DNA from: Verrucomicrobiaceae bacterium
Lineage (GTDB): Bacteria; Verrucomicrobiota; Verrucomicrobiia; Verrucomicrobiales; Akkermansiaceae
Direction: 5' to 3'
DNA length: 64,000 nt
Assembly (NCBI GenBank): GCA_027486655.1
Contig: JAIXOR010000055.1
Location: forward strand, 26,652-90,651
Numbering within the stretch: the first letter of the stretch is position 1; the number at the start of each line of letters is the position of its first letter. The notes under the pieces are model-generated. The model had not been told where the DNA came from. It ran no database searches and worked only from the letters and a program-made list of their open reading frames with translations. Position numbers and translations under genes: made by a program. Shown here piece after piece: positions 20,001 to 27,580 of the stretch.

Positions 20001-23000
20001 AGGACCGTCGAGCTGCCGGATCATCGCCACCCCGTTCCCACCGGTCCACACGCCGCCTGACTGGTTGGAACCCCAGCTGCCGTAGGTGCCCACTCCCATG
20101 GTGTGTCCCATTTCATGCAGGGCGACCCGGACGCCGATCATGCCGCCGAAGTCGATCCATCCGCCGTAGCCTGCCTGGGCGGTCGGCACGTTGGGATCGT
20201 AGTTGGCTGTTAGGTGACGGTTAAAGCTGCCATAGCGGTTGTAAACGGCGACCGCTCCATCCATCGCCGCGATGACGGCCGCGCGTTTGTCGGCGGGCCA
20301 GTTTTCGTTTCCTCCGGCAAGCGAGTACGTCGTCGTGGGACTCGTAGGAGGTGTTGTGCCAACGTTCCCGGAAAAGGTCATGCGTCCGCCGGTGACGCTG
20401 GTGATGCCGCTGTAGCCCGGTGAAATGGGAATCACCAAGGTGCCTGTTCCGGATTTCGAAAGCCCTTCATTTCCGGCGAGCGGAGCGGAAACCGTGGCGG
20501 TCACGCCGGGCGCCACATTGATGAGCGGCGAGCCGGTGTTAACGTCCAGATTCAGTGTGCTGCTGCCAGCGAGCGTGTGGTTGGCGTTGGCGAAATTCAG
20601 TCCGCCGATGGTGCGAATGCCGTCGAGGGTGACGGTCACGGCACTGTTCTGCGCGATGGTGGCGGTTTTTCCCGTGCCAATGGCCACCGTGCCGTTCTGC
20701 CAGTTTCCGGCAACGCTCCAGTTGCCATTCGACGGGCTGGTCCAGATACCGGAATCGCCGAGCGTCGTGGTCGCCGAGGCCTCGTCCGAGTATGCGGAAC
20801 TACCGATCGCATTGGCGGCGCGGACTCGATAGTAATAAGTGGTGCCGGCGGAGAGGCCGAGGTCGGTGTGGGAAACCGTCCCGGCAGGTAGAGATGCGAT
20901 CTGGGTGAAGCCGCTGCCGGATGCGAGAGAGCGTTCGACGAAGTAGGAGGTTTCATCCGAGGCGTTGTCGGTCCAAGTCAGCTGGATGGAGCTGGCGGAA
21001 GCGGTGCCGGCCACGAGTCCCGATGGCACGGCGGGTGCGCCCATGGTGACGACCAGGCTGCCAGCGCCGCCGATGAGCGCCGGATGGCTGGTGGCGGTGT
21101 AGGTGCCGGGGGAGAGCGAGTCATTGTTCAGGTAAAGCCGGGCGACGGTTTCGGTGAGGCCGGAGGCGAGGATCAGCTTGCCGGTGCCATTGAGATAGAC
21201 CGAAGCGCCATTCGCCACAGCGCCGGATGCGTTGCGCAGGTCGCAGATGGAGCCCGTGTTTACGGTGAGATTGCCGGACCCCAGCGTGCCTCCGGAACCG
21301 ACGATCAAGGTGCCGCCGCTGACGATGGTGCCGCCGTCGTAGCTGCTAGAAGAATTGATTTCCATGGTTCCGGCTCCGGATTTGACCAGCACGGAAGCCG
21401 ACACCCAGTTGACTTCGGGCCATTGGTCGGAAAGCACGGCACTCACCAGAAGGTCGGTAGCGGCCGCTCCATTGGCGACGTTGAAGCTATGGTTGGCCCC
21501 AGCATCCGCGCGCAGGACAAGATTTCCCGAAATGCTGTTGGAGCTGTCGCCCGAGGAGTAGAAACCGAGAAGCCCGTCGCCATTCCACTGCCAGTTGCCG
21601 GAAATCGAGCTGCCACCGGTCATGACCACGCTCGCGTAAGTGCCGAAGCCAAGGTGGGAGCTGCCCGATGCGTTCACCGAACCCCCGTTGATTGTAAGGC
21701 TTGAAATCGAGTTGTTCCAGCCGAAGCCGGTGCCGTCGCCGCTTGTGAGGGCGAGCATCGCACCGGAATTCACCGTGATAGCTCCATTGATCAATCCATT
21801 ACCGCCGGACGCGCCGCGAAGCTCGAGTGTGCCCTGGTTGACCGTAGTGCCACCGCCATAGGAACTCACCGCCGTGAGCGCTAGTGTGCCTGCGCCTGTC
21901 TTGAGCAGCCCATCGCTGCTGAGAAGCGCGAGGCCGAGCGTGGTAGTGGTGCTGTCTGCCACCGAGATGGAGGAGGAACCCGTGCCGACATCAAGTGTTA
22001 GAGGATTCCCCTGAAGCGCGTGGTTAGCGTTACTGAAGGCGACATGACCGATCGTGCGGCTGGCATCGCCTTGGTTGATCGTGACGCCATTGGAAAGCGC
22101 CACGGTGGCGGTTTGGTCGGCACCATTGGCGATGGCGTTGCCCTGCCAGTTTCCAGAGACCGACCACTCTCCACCCGCGGGATTGATCCAGGTGGATCCC
22201 ACGACCGGAGGCACGGCCGGCAGCGCGGTGAACGAGAATATCGACGTCGCAGATCCGCTTTGCGCCACGATGGCGACGCGCTGCGGCTGTGCCACTGCAG
22301 ACAGGGTGAGTACACCACTTGAGTTGATCGAGTAGCCAATCAGTGCCGGTACGACCGACCACGTCACGGGGGCACCGGAGATGGGGCGGAAATTCTGATC
22401 GCGCACCGTGCCGCTGAAACTCACCGTGGATGTGCCACTGTAGGGAATGGCGGCGGAATACGGGCCGCTCACCTGAGCGAAGGTTGGCGTGGCGGTGTAG
22501 TTGCCGATGGCATTGATCTGCGAGGCCCCGCGATGAGGAGCGGTTGTTGGCAGGGTCGCACTCCAGAAATCCTTGCCGCCGTTGCCGGCGATGACAGTGC
22601 CGGAACTCCGTGCCAGGGAACTGGTTTGCAGGATGAAACCGGCCAGATTTCCGGTCGTGTTGGGACTGACAAAGAGCGGGTCCTGGGTGCGGTTTCCATC
22701 GATCGTCACCGGCCGGGTCACGCCGCCGCTGAAGTTGTTGTTCATGAAAAGTTGCCGCGAAAACTCAGCGCTGCGACCGGCGGCGATGAAGAGATTGTTG
22801 GAAAAGAGGACATAACTCGGGTTGGGCGTCCAATTCACATCCAGCGTTCTGCCCGGGTTGTAGAAGACGTTGTTGTAAATGCGTGTGGAGTTGCGGTTGC
22901 TTGCGAGCACGCGACTTTCGTTCCACGAGATGTTGTAGCGAGCGATCGTCATCGCCCCCGGCGCATCGCCGCCCCAGGTGTATTCCATCAAGAAGCCGCC

Positions 23001-23993
23001 CTCGTTGTCGTGGGTGTAGTTGTATTGGAAAACAGTCGCCCCGGAAACAAAGCCGTCGTTGTCGAACGCCGTGCTGTCGTTGGCATTCAGCCACTTGGTG
23101 TGATGGACGTGGTTGTACTGCCAGAGGCCGTTCACGTGGCGCGTCGGCCATGCGGCGGCGATGTTGTTTCCGTTGTCACTCAGTTGCCCGACGTAGCCGA
23201 CTTCGTTGTGTTCGACGAGTTCGTTGTCGGTGCCGAGCATCAGAATACCGTCGCCGGAGGTGGAGATGACCGTGTTGCCGCGCGCGATGACGTTCGGGCT
23301 GCAATTCGCGTAGTTCATCCCGCCGCCCATGTATTCCGCTTCGGCGTTGAACGCGATGCCCTGACCGTAAATCGTTTTCACCGTGTTCCCTTGGATCAGC
23401 ACTCCGTCGGCTTTGCCCGGCTCGTTGATCCAAAAGAAAATGCCGCCATTGTTCCGTCCACCGTCGTTGACGTTCTTGATACCACGGACATCGTGAACGT
23501 CGTTGTTGAGCAGGTTGATACCCCGCATCGTGCCGCTGCCCGACCAATCCACGCGGATGCCCGAACGGCTGCTGTCATTGCTGGCCGGGTTGGTGACCTC
23601 GAAGCCGTCGATGGTCCAATAGCTCTGCGAGGAAAGGGTGATCACCGCCCAGTTTCCATTGCCGTTGATGAGCGGTTTCGCGCCGGTGCCGTAGGCTCCC
23701 AGCGTGATTTGTGACGTGCTGTTGCCCGAGCCTTGCGGACTCAGCGTGCCGACCCAAGTGCCGCCGCGTTTGAAGAGCACCTTGTCGCCAGGTTGGAACA
23801 CGGTGGCGTTCACCTTGCCGAGGCTTTGCCACGGCGCTGCCATGCTGGTGCCGATGTTCGAGTCGTTGCCAGCAGGATCGATGTAGTAATCAGCGGCCAC
23901 CAAGCTCTCCACTGCTGACAAAACGATGGCTAGATTCAAAACGAGTCGGGGCAAATTGATGCGAAAAAACGAGGGGAAATTGAAATCGGGCAT
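17004..23993 (-). CDS. Giant multidomain exoprotein: beta-helix, Fn3, zincin-like domain, beta-strand repeats
   Basis: 2,329 residues from ATG 23993 (MPDFNFPSFFRINLPRLVLNLAIVLSAVESLVA). The ORF-track start (24134) reads through the promoter motif. The order is: right-handed parallel beta-helix of the pectate-lyase/inverting-glycosidase type (about 30-500: YYIDPAGNDSNIGTSMAAPWQSL); an Ig-like region; passenger repeats; an Fn3 domain (about 985-1075: PSGLVAGTASASSIQLTWTDNAS); more repeats. A domain at about 1230-1350 contains HEMGHTMGVGTYGSW, a zincin-like HExxH. Further repeats and the shared tail follow (NDDDDQDGFTNFSEYAFGLNP... LFVRITAQSP). The beta-helix suggests a polysaccharide lyase or hydrolase or a binding platform. 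The HExxH domain may be a peptidase or may be inactive; the third zinc ligand was not established. N-terminally paralogous to 42708-46238. Confidence 0.88.
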   Translation of the reverse strand: MPDFNFPSFFRINLPRLVLNLAIVLSAVESLVAADYYIDPAGNDSNIGTSMAAPWQSLGKVNATVFQPGDKVLFKRGGTWVGTLSPQGSGNSTSQITLGAYGTGAKPLINGNGNWAVITLSSQSYWTIDGFEVTNPASNDSSRSGIRVDWSGSGTMRGINLLNNDVHDVRGIKNVNDGGRNNGGIFFWINEPGKADGVLIQGNTVKTIYGQGIAFNAEAEYMGGGMNYANCSPNVIARGNTVISTSGDGILMLGTDNELVEHNEVGYVGQLSDNGNNIAAAWPTRHVNGLWQYNHVHHTKWLNANDSTAFDNDGFVSGATVFQYNYTHDNEGGFLMEYTWGGDAPGAMTIARYNISWNESRVLASNRNSTRIYNNVFYNPGRTLDVNWTPNPSYVLFSNNLFIAAGRSAEFSRQLFMNNNFSGGVTRPVTIDGNRTQDPLFVSPNTTGNLAGFILQTSSLARSSGTVIAGNGGKDFWSATLPTTAPHRGASQINAIGNYTATPTFAQVSGPYSAAIPYSGTSTVSFSGTVRDQNFRPISGAPVTWSVVPALIGYSINSSGVLTLSAVAQPQRVAIVAQSGSATSIFSFTALPAVPPVVGSTWINPAGGEWSVSGNWQGNAIANGADQTATVALSNGVTINQGDASRTIGHVAFSNANHALQGNPLTLDVGTGSSSISVADSTTTTLGLALLSSDGLLKTGAGTLALTAVSSYGGGTTVNQGTLELRGASGGNGLINGAITVNSGAMLALTSGDGTGFGWNNSISSLTINGGSVNASGSSHLGFGTYASVVMTGGSSISGNWQWNGDGLLGFYSSGDSSNSISGNLVLRADAGANHSFNVANGAAATDLLVSAVLSDQWPEVNWVSASVLVKSGAGTMEINSSSSYDGGTIVSGGTLIVGSGGTLGSGNLTVNTGSICDLRNASGAVANGASVYLNGTGKLILASGLTETVARLYLNNDSLSPGTYTATSHPALIGGAGSLVVTMGAPAVPSGLVAGTASASSIQLTWTDNASDETSYFVERSLASGSGFTQIASLPAGTVSHTDLGLSAGTTYYYRVRAANAIGSSAYSDEASATTTLGDSGIWTSPSNGNWSVAGNWQNGTVAIGTGKTATIAQNSAVTVTLDGIRTIGGLNFANANHTLAGSSTLNLDVNTGSPLINVAPGVTATVSAPLAGNEGLSKSGTGTLVIPISPGYSGITSVTGGRMTFSGNVGTTPPTSPTTTYSLAGGNENWPADKRAAVIAAMDGAVAVYNRYGSFNRHLTANYDPNVPTAQAGYGGWIDFGGMIGVRVALHEMGHTMGVGTYGSWGSNQSGGVWTGGNGVAMIRQLDGPSATIGCDGIHFWPYGLNYDDESGAVQFMRHVKIVSAMRQDMGIVSSSELHGYDGNFDIASGAELEFSGNSVQLNGVVSGGGHLLHSGSGTLILAANNTHTGGTAVNGGKLVLFANSGTGCLRGALTVNAGATVETTGDGTGLGWLDQISSVVINGGTLTSSGISHIWNIPGGITMSGGTLQSNNGTSNPNGPQLEWNRSSVTTLASADTATIGGRIRIRGDAGYTAVSFNVADGAAATDLLVSAAITEASPVLGITKSGAGKLTLTGSNNQSGATTVNAGTLVAETAGTLGSGNLIVGTGATCEIRNTAGAIADTALFFLTGTGKLTLASGVAETVRQLFNNGVMQPAGTYTSASSFITGSGSLIVTEGAVLGNGVWTSLTNGNWSTAGNWQNSMVADGADATATFAQATGVTVTLDGNRTLGGLSFANSDYTLTGNTLTLATTLGSSNLQVSGSGVTATIGSSIAGSSTLTKIGSGTLKLTNINSHIGGTAVNEGTLELAGASGGNSLVSGHVTVNSGGVIALSGGDGTGFGWNNPISSLTINGGAVNASGSSHLGFGAYATVALNQGGAIAGNWQWNGDGLLGFTSSGDATNTISGLLNLRSDAGANHTFNVADGAASVDLQINANLSDQYPEVWWLAASNLIKTGAGNAVLAGSNSHDGVTDIVGGMLTAAHSSALGAGGWSGANMTWIRNGSTLALQGGISLGEHLHLLGSGVDGQGALRSLSGNNALTLTYGGSGSGPGFCFDGNTTIGVDAGTLTVTGFYEDAGSFGLTKVGNGTLHINSTNTYTGPTTVNVGTLRLGNGSNNANLANAADVVVASGATLHLDYTGTDTIDELWLGGVAKSPGVYSSTNSAGFITGTGTLTVANGPVSDYDAWKSANNLTGGLDDDDDQDGFTNFSEYAFGLNPKNGTALTPYLSYPSAGTGMFTYARRKSSLSGLVFKIWTTTSLTNWTEDSAAIQTITGTSGDTETVQVTLSPVLPASRRLFVRITAQSP

Positions 23994-24040
23994 GGGGCAG
24001 GGTCTTTTGTAAGATCGGCGCAAAAGGGAAATTTGATCAG

Positions 24041-24088
24041 ACTTAACAATGAAATGGATTCGACAGCTACCCGTTAAAATGTGCGGGG
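24041..24088 (-). promoter_or_regulatory. Conserved activator-type promoter (copy C)
   Basis: CCCCGCACATTTTAACGGGTA (rc of 24068-24088) in front of the 17004-23993 gene. The best -10 is TTAAGT (rc of 24041-24046), one base further away than in the other copies and a poorer match. Distance from motif to ATG 23993 is 75 bp. Confidence 0.65.
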
Positions 24089-24174
24089 TGCTCGTTTTGG
24101 CCTGCCTGGGATTCAGTTTAAAGGATACAAGCAATTCCCTTCAGCGACCACATCCCATGCAGGCGCACTTTGTT

Positions 24175-24200
24175 GTGGAGGAGGTGTCGAACTCCTCCAC
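24175..24200. repeat. Hairpin GTGGAGGAG-N8-CTCCTCCAC between the divergent promoters
   Basis: A perfect 9-bp inverted repeat with loop GTGTCGAA, ending 5 bp before the dyad of promoter copy D. It may be an additional operator, or a terminator or insulator between the divergent units. No poly-T. Confidence 0.5.
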
Positions 24201-24205
24201 GCAGA

Positions 24206-24252
24206 CCCCGCACATTTTAACGGGTATGCAGATCGGTAGCTCTCGATAGAGT
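24206..24252 (+). promoter_or_regulatory. Conserved activator-type promoter (copy D)
   Basis: CCCCGCACATTTTAACGGGTA at 24206-24226, 18 nt, then GATAGAGT at 24245-24252. It drives the gene starting at ATG 24300, 48 bp after the -10. Confidence 0.78.
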
Positions 24253-24299
24253 CCGGCTTGATTCCGACTCTAATTTTCACTCGAAAACCCACAGAAGCA

Positions 24300-27296
24300 A
24301 TGAAATCTCACCTCAGTTCCTTCTTTCGATTCTTTACTCTCTTGACCTGTGCCAGCATCGCTTTCGCAGGTTCAGCCCATGCAGCGGACTTTACATGGGA
24401 CGGCGGCACTGGCAATTGGAACGCCACCAACTGGAACGGCGGCACCGCAAGCGGTCCCGTCACTGCGGGCAACACCGCCACCATCAACAGCGGCAACGTA
24501 ACTGCGAACGTGGGCGGCCCCGGCAATGTGGACTCGATCACGCTGGGCAGTGGTGCCCAGTTAAATCTTTACAATGGCGACGGCGGCATCTACGCTTATG
24601 GCTATTTTCCCAATCTCGTTTTGCAGGGAGGAACCGTCAACGGCGGCTCCGCCACCTACCATGCTTACGGGGCTTCGATATTCGGTAACGTTACGGTCAG
24701 CGGATCCGCCGCCTCGACGATCACCGGTGCTTCGTGGTTCAACATGAATCCGATCACGACCTTTGCCGTGGCCGACGCCACGAGCAACTCCGACTCGGAT
24801 CTCCTCGTCACCACCAGTCTGCGCGCCTTGCCGAATAGCGGGAACGACTGGGCTTACGGCGTTGCCAAGCTCATCAAGGAAGGCGCGGGAACGATGGAAG
24901 TCACCCAACACAGCTACTTCAGGGGCGGGCTGGATCTCAATGCAGGCACGCTCAAGCTTTCCGGAGGCAATAGCGGCTATGGTTTCTTCGACGGGACGGT
25001 CAATGTCAATTCCGGCACGACGCTCTCCATCAGCAGTGATGGCACCGGCTTAGGCTGGCAAAGCGGATGGAAGCCCGCCGCAGTCAACATCGTCGGCGGC
25101 ACAATTACCACCGCAGGCACGAGCCACGTCTGGGGAATCTCAGGTGGCGTCAACATGACCGGCGGCGCTCTACAGAGCAACAATGGGGTGAGTGATTCCA
25201 ACGGGCCGCAATTGGAGTGGAACCAGACGTCTGTAACCACCAACGCGAGCGCTGACACCGCAAGCATCGGCGGTCGCATCCGCATCCGCTCGGACGGAGG
25301 ATACGCCGGCATTGCATTCAACGTGGACGATGGTGCAGCCGCGACCGACCTGCTGGTCAGCGCCGCAGTGACCGAAGCCTCCGGTGGTCGCAGTATCACG
25401 AAGTCCGGAGCAGGCACCATGGAGCTCTCTGGAGCCAATTCCTACACCGGAGCCACTACGGTGAACGCCGGCACGCTAGTGCTCTCGGGATCGAGTTCCT
25501 CCAGCGGCAGCGTTGCCGTGAATGCCACCGGCACCCTGGCGCTTTCCGCGCCCATCCTCGACGATGCCGCCAGCGTGGTCATCGCCAACGGCGCCGCCAT
25601 GGCTCTCAACTTCACCGGCAGCGATACGGTCGGCAGTCTCGATATCGACGGCAGTGGACCGCTGCCCGCGGGTTCTTACAACAGCACTACCCACCCCGGC
25701 CTCTTGAGCGGCACCGGCTCGCTGGTCATTCTCGGCGCAAACGGCACCTGGACCTCGCTGGCGGATGGAAACTGGAGTGGCGCCGCCAACTGGGCCTCCA
25801 GCGCCGTCGCGACCGGCTACGACGCGACCGCCACCTTCAACGCCGCGACCGGTGCCACCGTCACTCTGGATACCAACCGCATCATCGGCAAGCTCGCCTT
25901 CGATGTCTCGGATTACATCCTCGCCGGCACGAACACTCTGACACTCCAAGGTGCCTCCACCCCGACCATCAGTGTCGGTGCGGGCCGCAGCGCCACCCTT
26001 TCCAACAATCTCGGTGGCAACCAGGGCTTGGAGAAGACCGGCAGCGGTTCGCTCGTCCTCAGCGGCGTCAAATCCTACACCGGCGGCACCACTGTCACCG
26101 GTGGCACGCTGGAACTCAGCTCCACCAGCTTCGATCAAGCCGCCATCAACGGTTCGGTGACCGTGAACAGCGGTGCCACGTTGAAGCTCACCGGCTACGA
26201 GTTCTCCGGCCTTGGGCGCGTCGGCTCGACGGTGTCCTACCTCGCGGTGGACGGCGGCACGGTCAACAACACCATCAACTCCTTCGTGAGCGGAGCCTCG
26301 GTGGATCTGACCGCCGCCACCCTGGGCGGCGGCACCTACCACGTCATCAACAGCGGCTTCAACGCACTGAGCAGCGCCACCGCTTCCACCATTTCGAGCA
26401 ATCTCCTGATTCGCGTCGATTACGGATCATCCAATTTGAACCTGTTCATTGATGACGGTGCCGCCGCCACCGATCTGCTCATCACCGGCAACATCGGCAG
26501 TGTCTTCTCGGCGGGTGTCAACAAGAACGGCCCCGGCAAGCTGGTGCTTTCCGGCACCAACACTTACTCAGGCAACACCGTGGTCAATGACGGCGAGCTT
26601 GAAGTGACCTCCACCCTTCGTTTCTACCCGACCGCCAACGGAACCAACAATTTCGTTTCTTCCTCCGGTGCAGGCTCCCTGACCTTCACCGGCACCGTCG
26701 AGCTCGACTTGAGCGCGGCGAACACCACCAACGGCAATCTCTGGAACCTATTCAACCTCGGCAGCTTCGCCGTGGCTCCCAGCCTTTCGGGCATCGGCGG
26801 CGTCTCCAGCACCACCCTCGGAGCCTTCAACGAGGTTTCCTCCGGCACTTGGGAACTCCCTGTCACCAATGCCAAATGGGTCTTCACCGAAGCCGATGGC
26901 AATCTCGCCTACGTCGTCACCGCCACCGATTATGACAACTGGGCAAGCGCCAACGGCGTGACCGGCGGGGGAAATGACGACTCAGATTCAGACGGCCTCA
27001 CCAACCACGAGGAATACGCCTTCGGCCTCGATCCCACAGGCGCCTCTTCTGTCAACGCCATCGCCGTCGCGCTCGACAAGACCACCGGCACCTTCAGCTA
27101 CACCCGCCGCACCCAGTCGCTCACCGGCCTGGCGTATTCCGTATGGTATTCCACCGACCTCTCGACCTGGGCCAAGGACACCGGGGCCGTCGAAGGCACT
27201 CCGGTAGTGACCGGCGAGGTTGAAACGGTCCCCGTCACGCTCGGCGGAGCGCTCCTGAGCAACTCCAAACTCTTCATCCAAGTCCGCGCCGAGTAA
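24300..27296 (+). CDS. Large autotransporter-associated beta-strand repeat protein with shared C-terminal module
   Basis: 998 residues from ATG 24300 (MKSHLSSFFRFFTLLTCASIAFAGSAHA, signal peptide). The ORF-track start at 24258 only adds 14 unconvincing residues. The N-terminal 330 residues (FTWDGGTGNWNATNWNGG; YNGDGGIYAYGYFPNLVL) match the protein at 30843-32501 almost residue for residue. The middle resembles 13486-16773, with repeats such as SGAGTMELSGANSYTGATTVNAGTL and NGTWTSLADGNWSGAANW. The tail is TDYDNWASANGVTGG-GNDDSDSDGLTNHEEYAFGLDP... SVWYSTDLSTWAKDTGAVEGTP... LFIQVRAE. Extracellular; no catalytic motif. It looks like a mosaic of modules exchanged among neighbours. Confidence 0.88.
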   Translation: MKSHLSSFFRFFTLLTCASIAFAGSAHAADFTWDGGTGNWNATNWNGGTASGPVTAGNTATINSGNVTANVGGPGNVDSITLGSGAQLNLYNGDGGIYAYGYFPNLVLQGGTVNGGSATYHAYGASIFGNVTVSGSAASTITGASWFNMNPITTFAVADATSNSDSDLLVTTSLRALPNSGNDWAYGVAKLIKEGAGTMEVTQHSYFRGGLDLNAGTLKLSGGNSGYGFFDGTVNVNSGTTLSISSDGTGLGWQSGWKPAAVNIVGGTITTAGTSHVWGISGGVNMTGGALQSNNGVSDSNGPQLEWNQTSVTTNASADTASIGGRIRIRSDGGYAGIAFNVDDGAAATDLLVSAAVTEASGGRSITKSGAGTMELSGANSYTGATTVNAGTLVLSGSSSSSGSVAVNATGTLALSAPILDDAASVVIANGAAMALNFTGSDTVGSLDIDGSGPLPAGSYNSTTHPGLLSGTGSLVILGANGTWTSLADGNWSGAANWASSAVATGYDATATFNAATGATVTLDTNRIIGKLAFDVSDYILAGTNTLTLQGASTPTISVGAGRSATLSNNLGGNQGLEKTGSGSLVLSGVKSYTGGTTVTGGTLELSSTSFDQAAINGSVTVNSGATLKLTGYEFSGLGRVGSTVSYLAVDGGTVNNTINSFVSGASVDLTAATLGGGTYHVINSGFNALSSATASTISSNLLIRVDYGSSNLNLFIDDGAAATDLLITGNIGSVFSAGVNKNGPGKLVLSGTNTYSGNTVVNDGELEVTSTLRFYPTANGTNNFVSSSGAGSLTFTGTVELDLSAANTTNGNLWNLFNLGSFAVAPSLSGIGGVSSTTLGAFNEVSSGTWELPVTNAKWVFTEADGNLAYVVTATDYDNWASANGVTGGGNDDSDSDGLTNHEEYAFGLDPTGASSVNAIAVALDKTTGTFSYTRRTQSLTGLAYSVWYSTDLSTWAKDTGAVEGTPVVTGEVETVPVTLGGALLSNSKLFIQVRAE

Positions 27297-27580
27297 CGAG
27301 CGGTCGGCGATCGAAGTCGCAGCGTTCCGGCTCAACCTGGGGCGGAACTCAGTCGATTCTAACGGGTGCAAACCGGAATTCGAAAGGTCCGTGACCGTAA
27401 CGCATTCACCCAATCAGGTGACAAGTCTGACCTCGCCGAAATCGAACCCCATCCTCATTGGATAGCATGGTGAACGCGTGATCGACTCCCCACTGCAGGA
27501 TTCGCCGCATCCGTTGTTCCAGCATCCAAGCGCATCCCAGCGTCAGAAAAATCCAAGTAAAAATCCAACTCCAAAAACCT
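27297..27580. other. Intergenic region with degenerate promoter motif and palindrome
   Basis: 284 bases without a gene. At about 27356-27370 ATTCTAACGGGT resembles a decayed copy of the conserved motif, without a matching -10 at the expected spacing. The palindrome at 27404-27424 lies further down. GATAGCAT at 27461-27468 is a possible -10 for the 27581 gene. The next repeat-protein gene therefore seems to have lost the canonical promoter. Confidence 0.4.
27404..27424. promoter_or_regulatory. Palindrome ATTCACCCAATCAGGTGACAA
   Basis: Reverse complement of the palindrome at 16967-16987, with five differences confined to the centre and matching asymmetric flanks. Relative to the downstream repeat-protein gene, both copies read ATTCACC...GGTGACAA. 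Candidate operator for the gene at 27581. Confidence 0.42.

Larger units (their letters stand above)
23994..24299. other. Divergent intergenic hub between the two arms of the locus
   Basis: 306 bases without a supported gene separate the minus-strand arm from the plus-strand arm. They hold two back-to-back copies of the conserved promoter (C facing left, D facing right) and a 9-bp-stem hairpin between them. I see no ORF of its own here; the small ORF at 24049-24249 is a shadow that crosses both motifs. Confidence 0.8.

Noticed and set aside
22533-23714. 393-aa plus-strand ORF
   Set aside because: Antisense to the beta-helix part of the giant exoprotein.
24049-24249. 66-aa ORF in the divergent intergenic region
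   Set aside because: It runs through both promoter motifs and the hairpin and has no ribosome-binding site or protein character.
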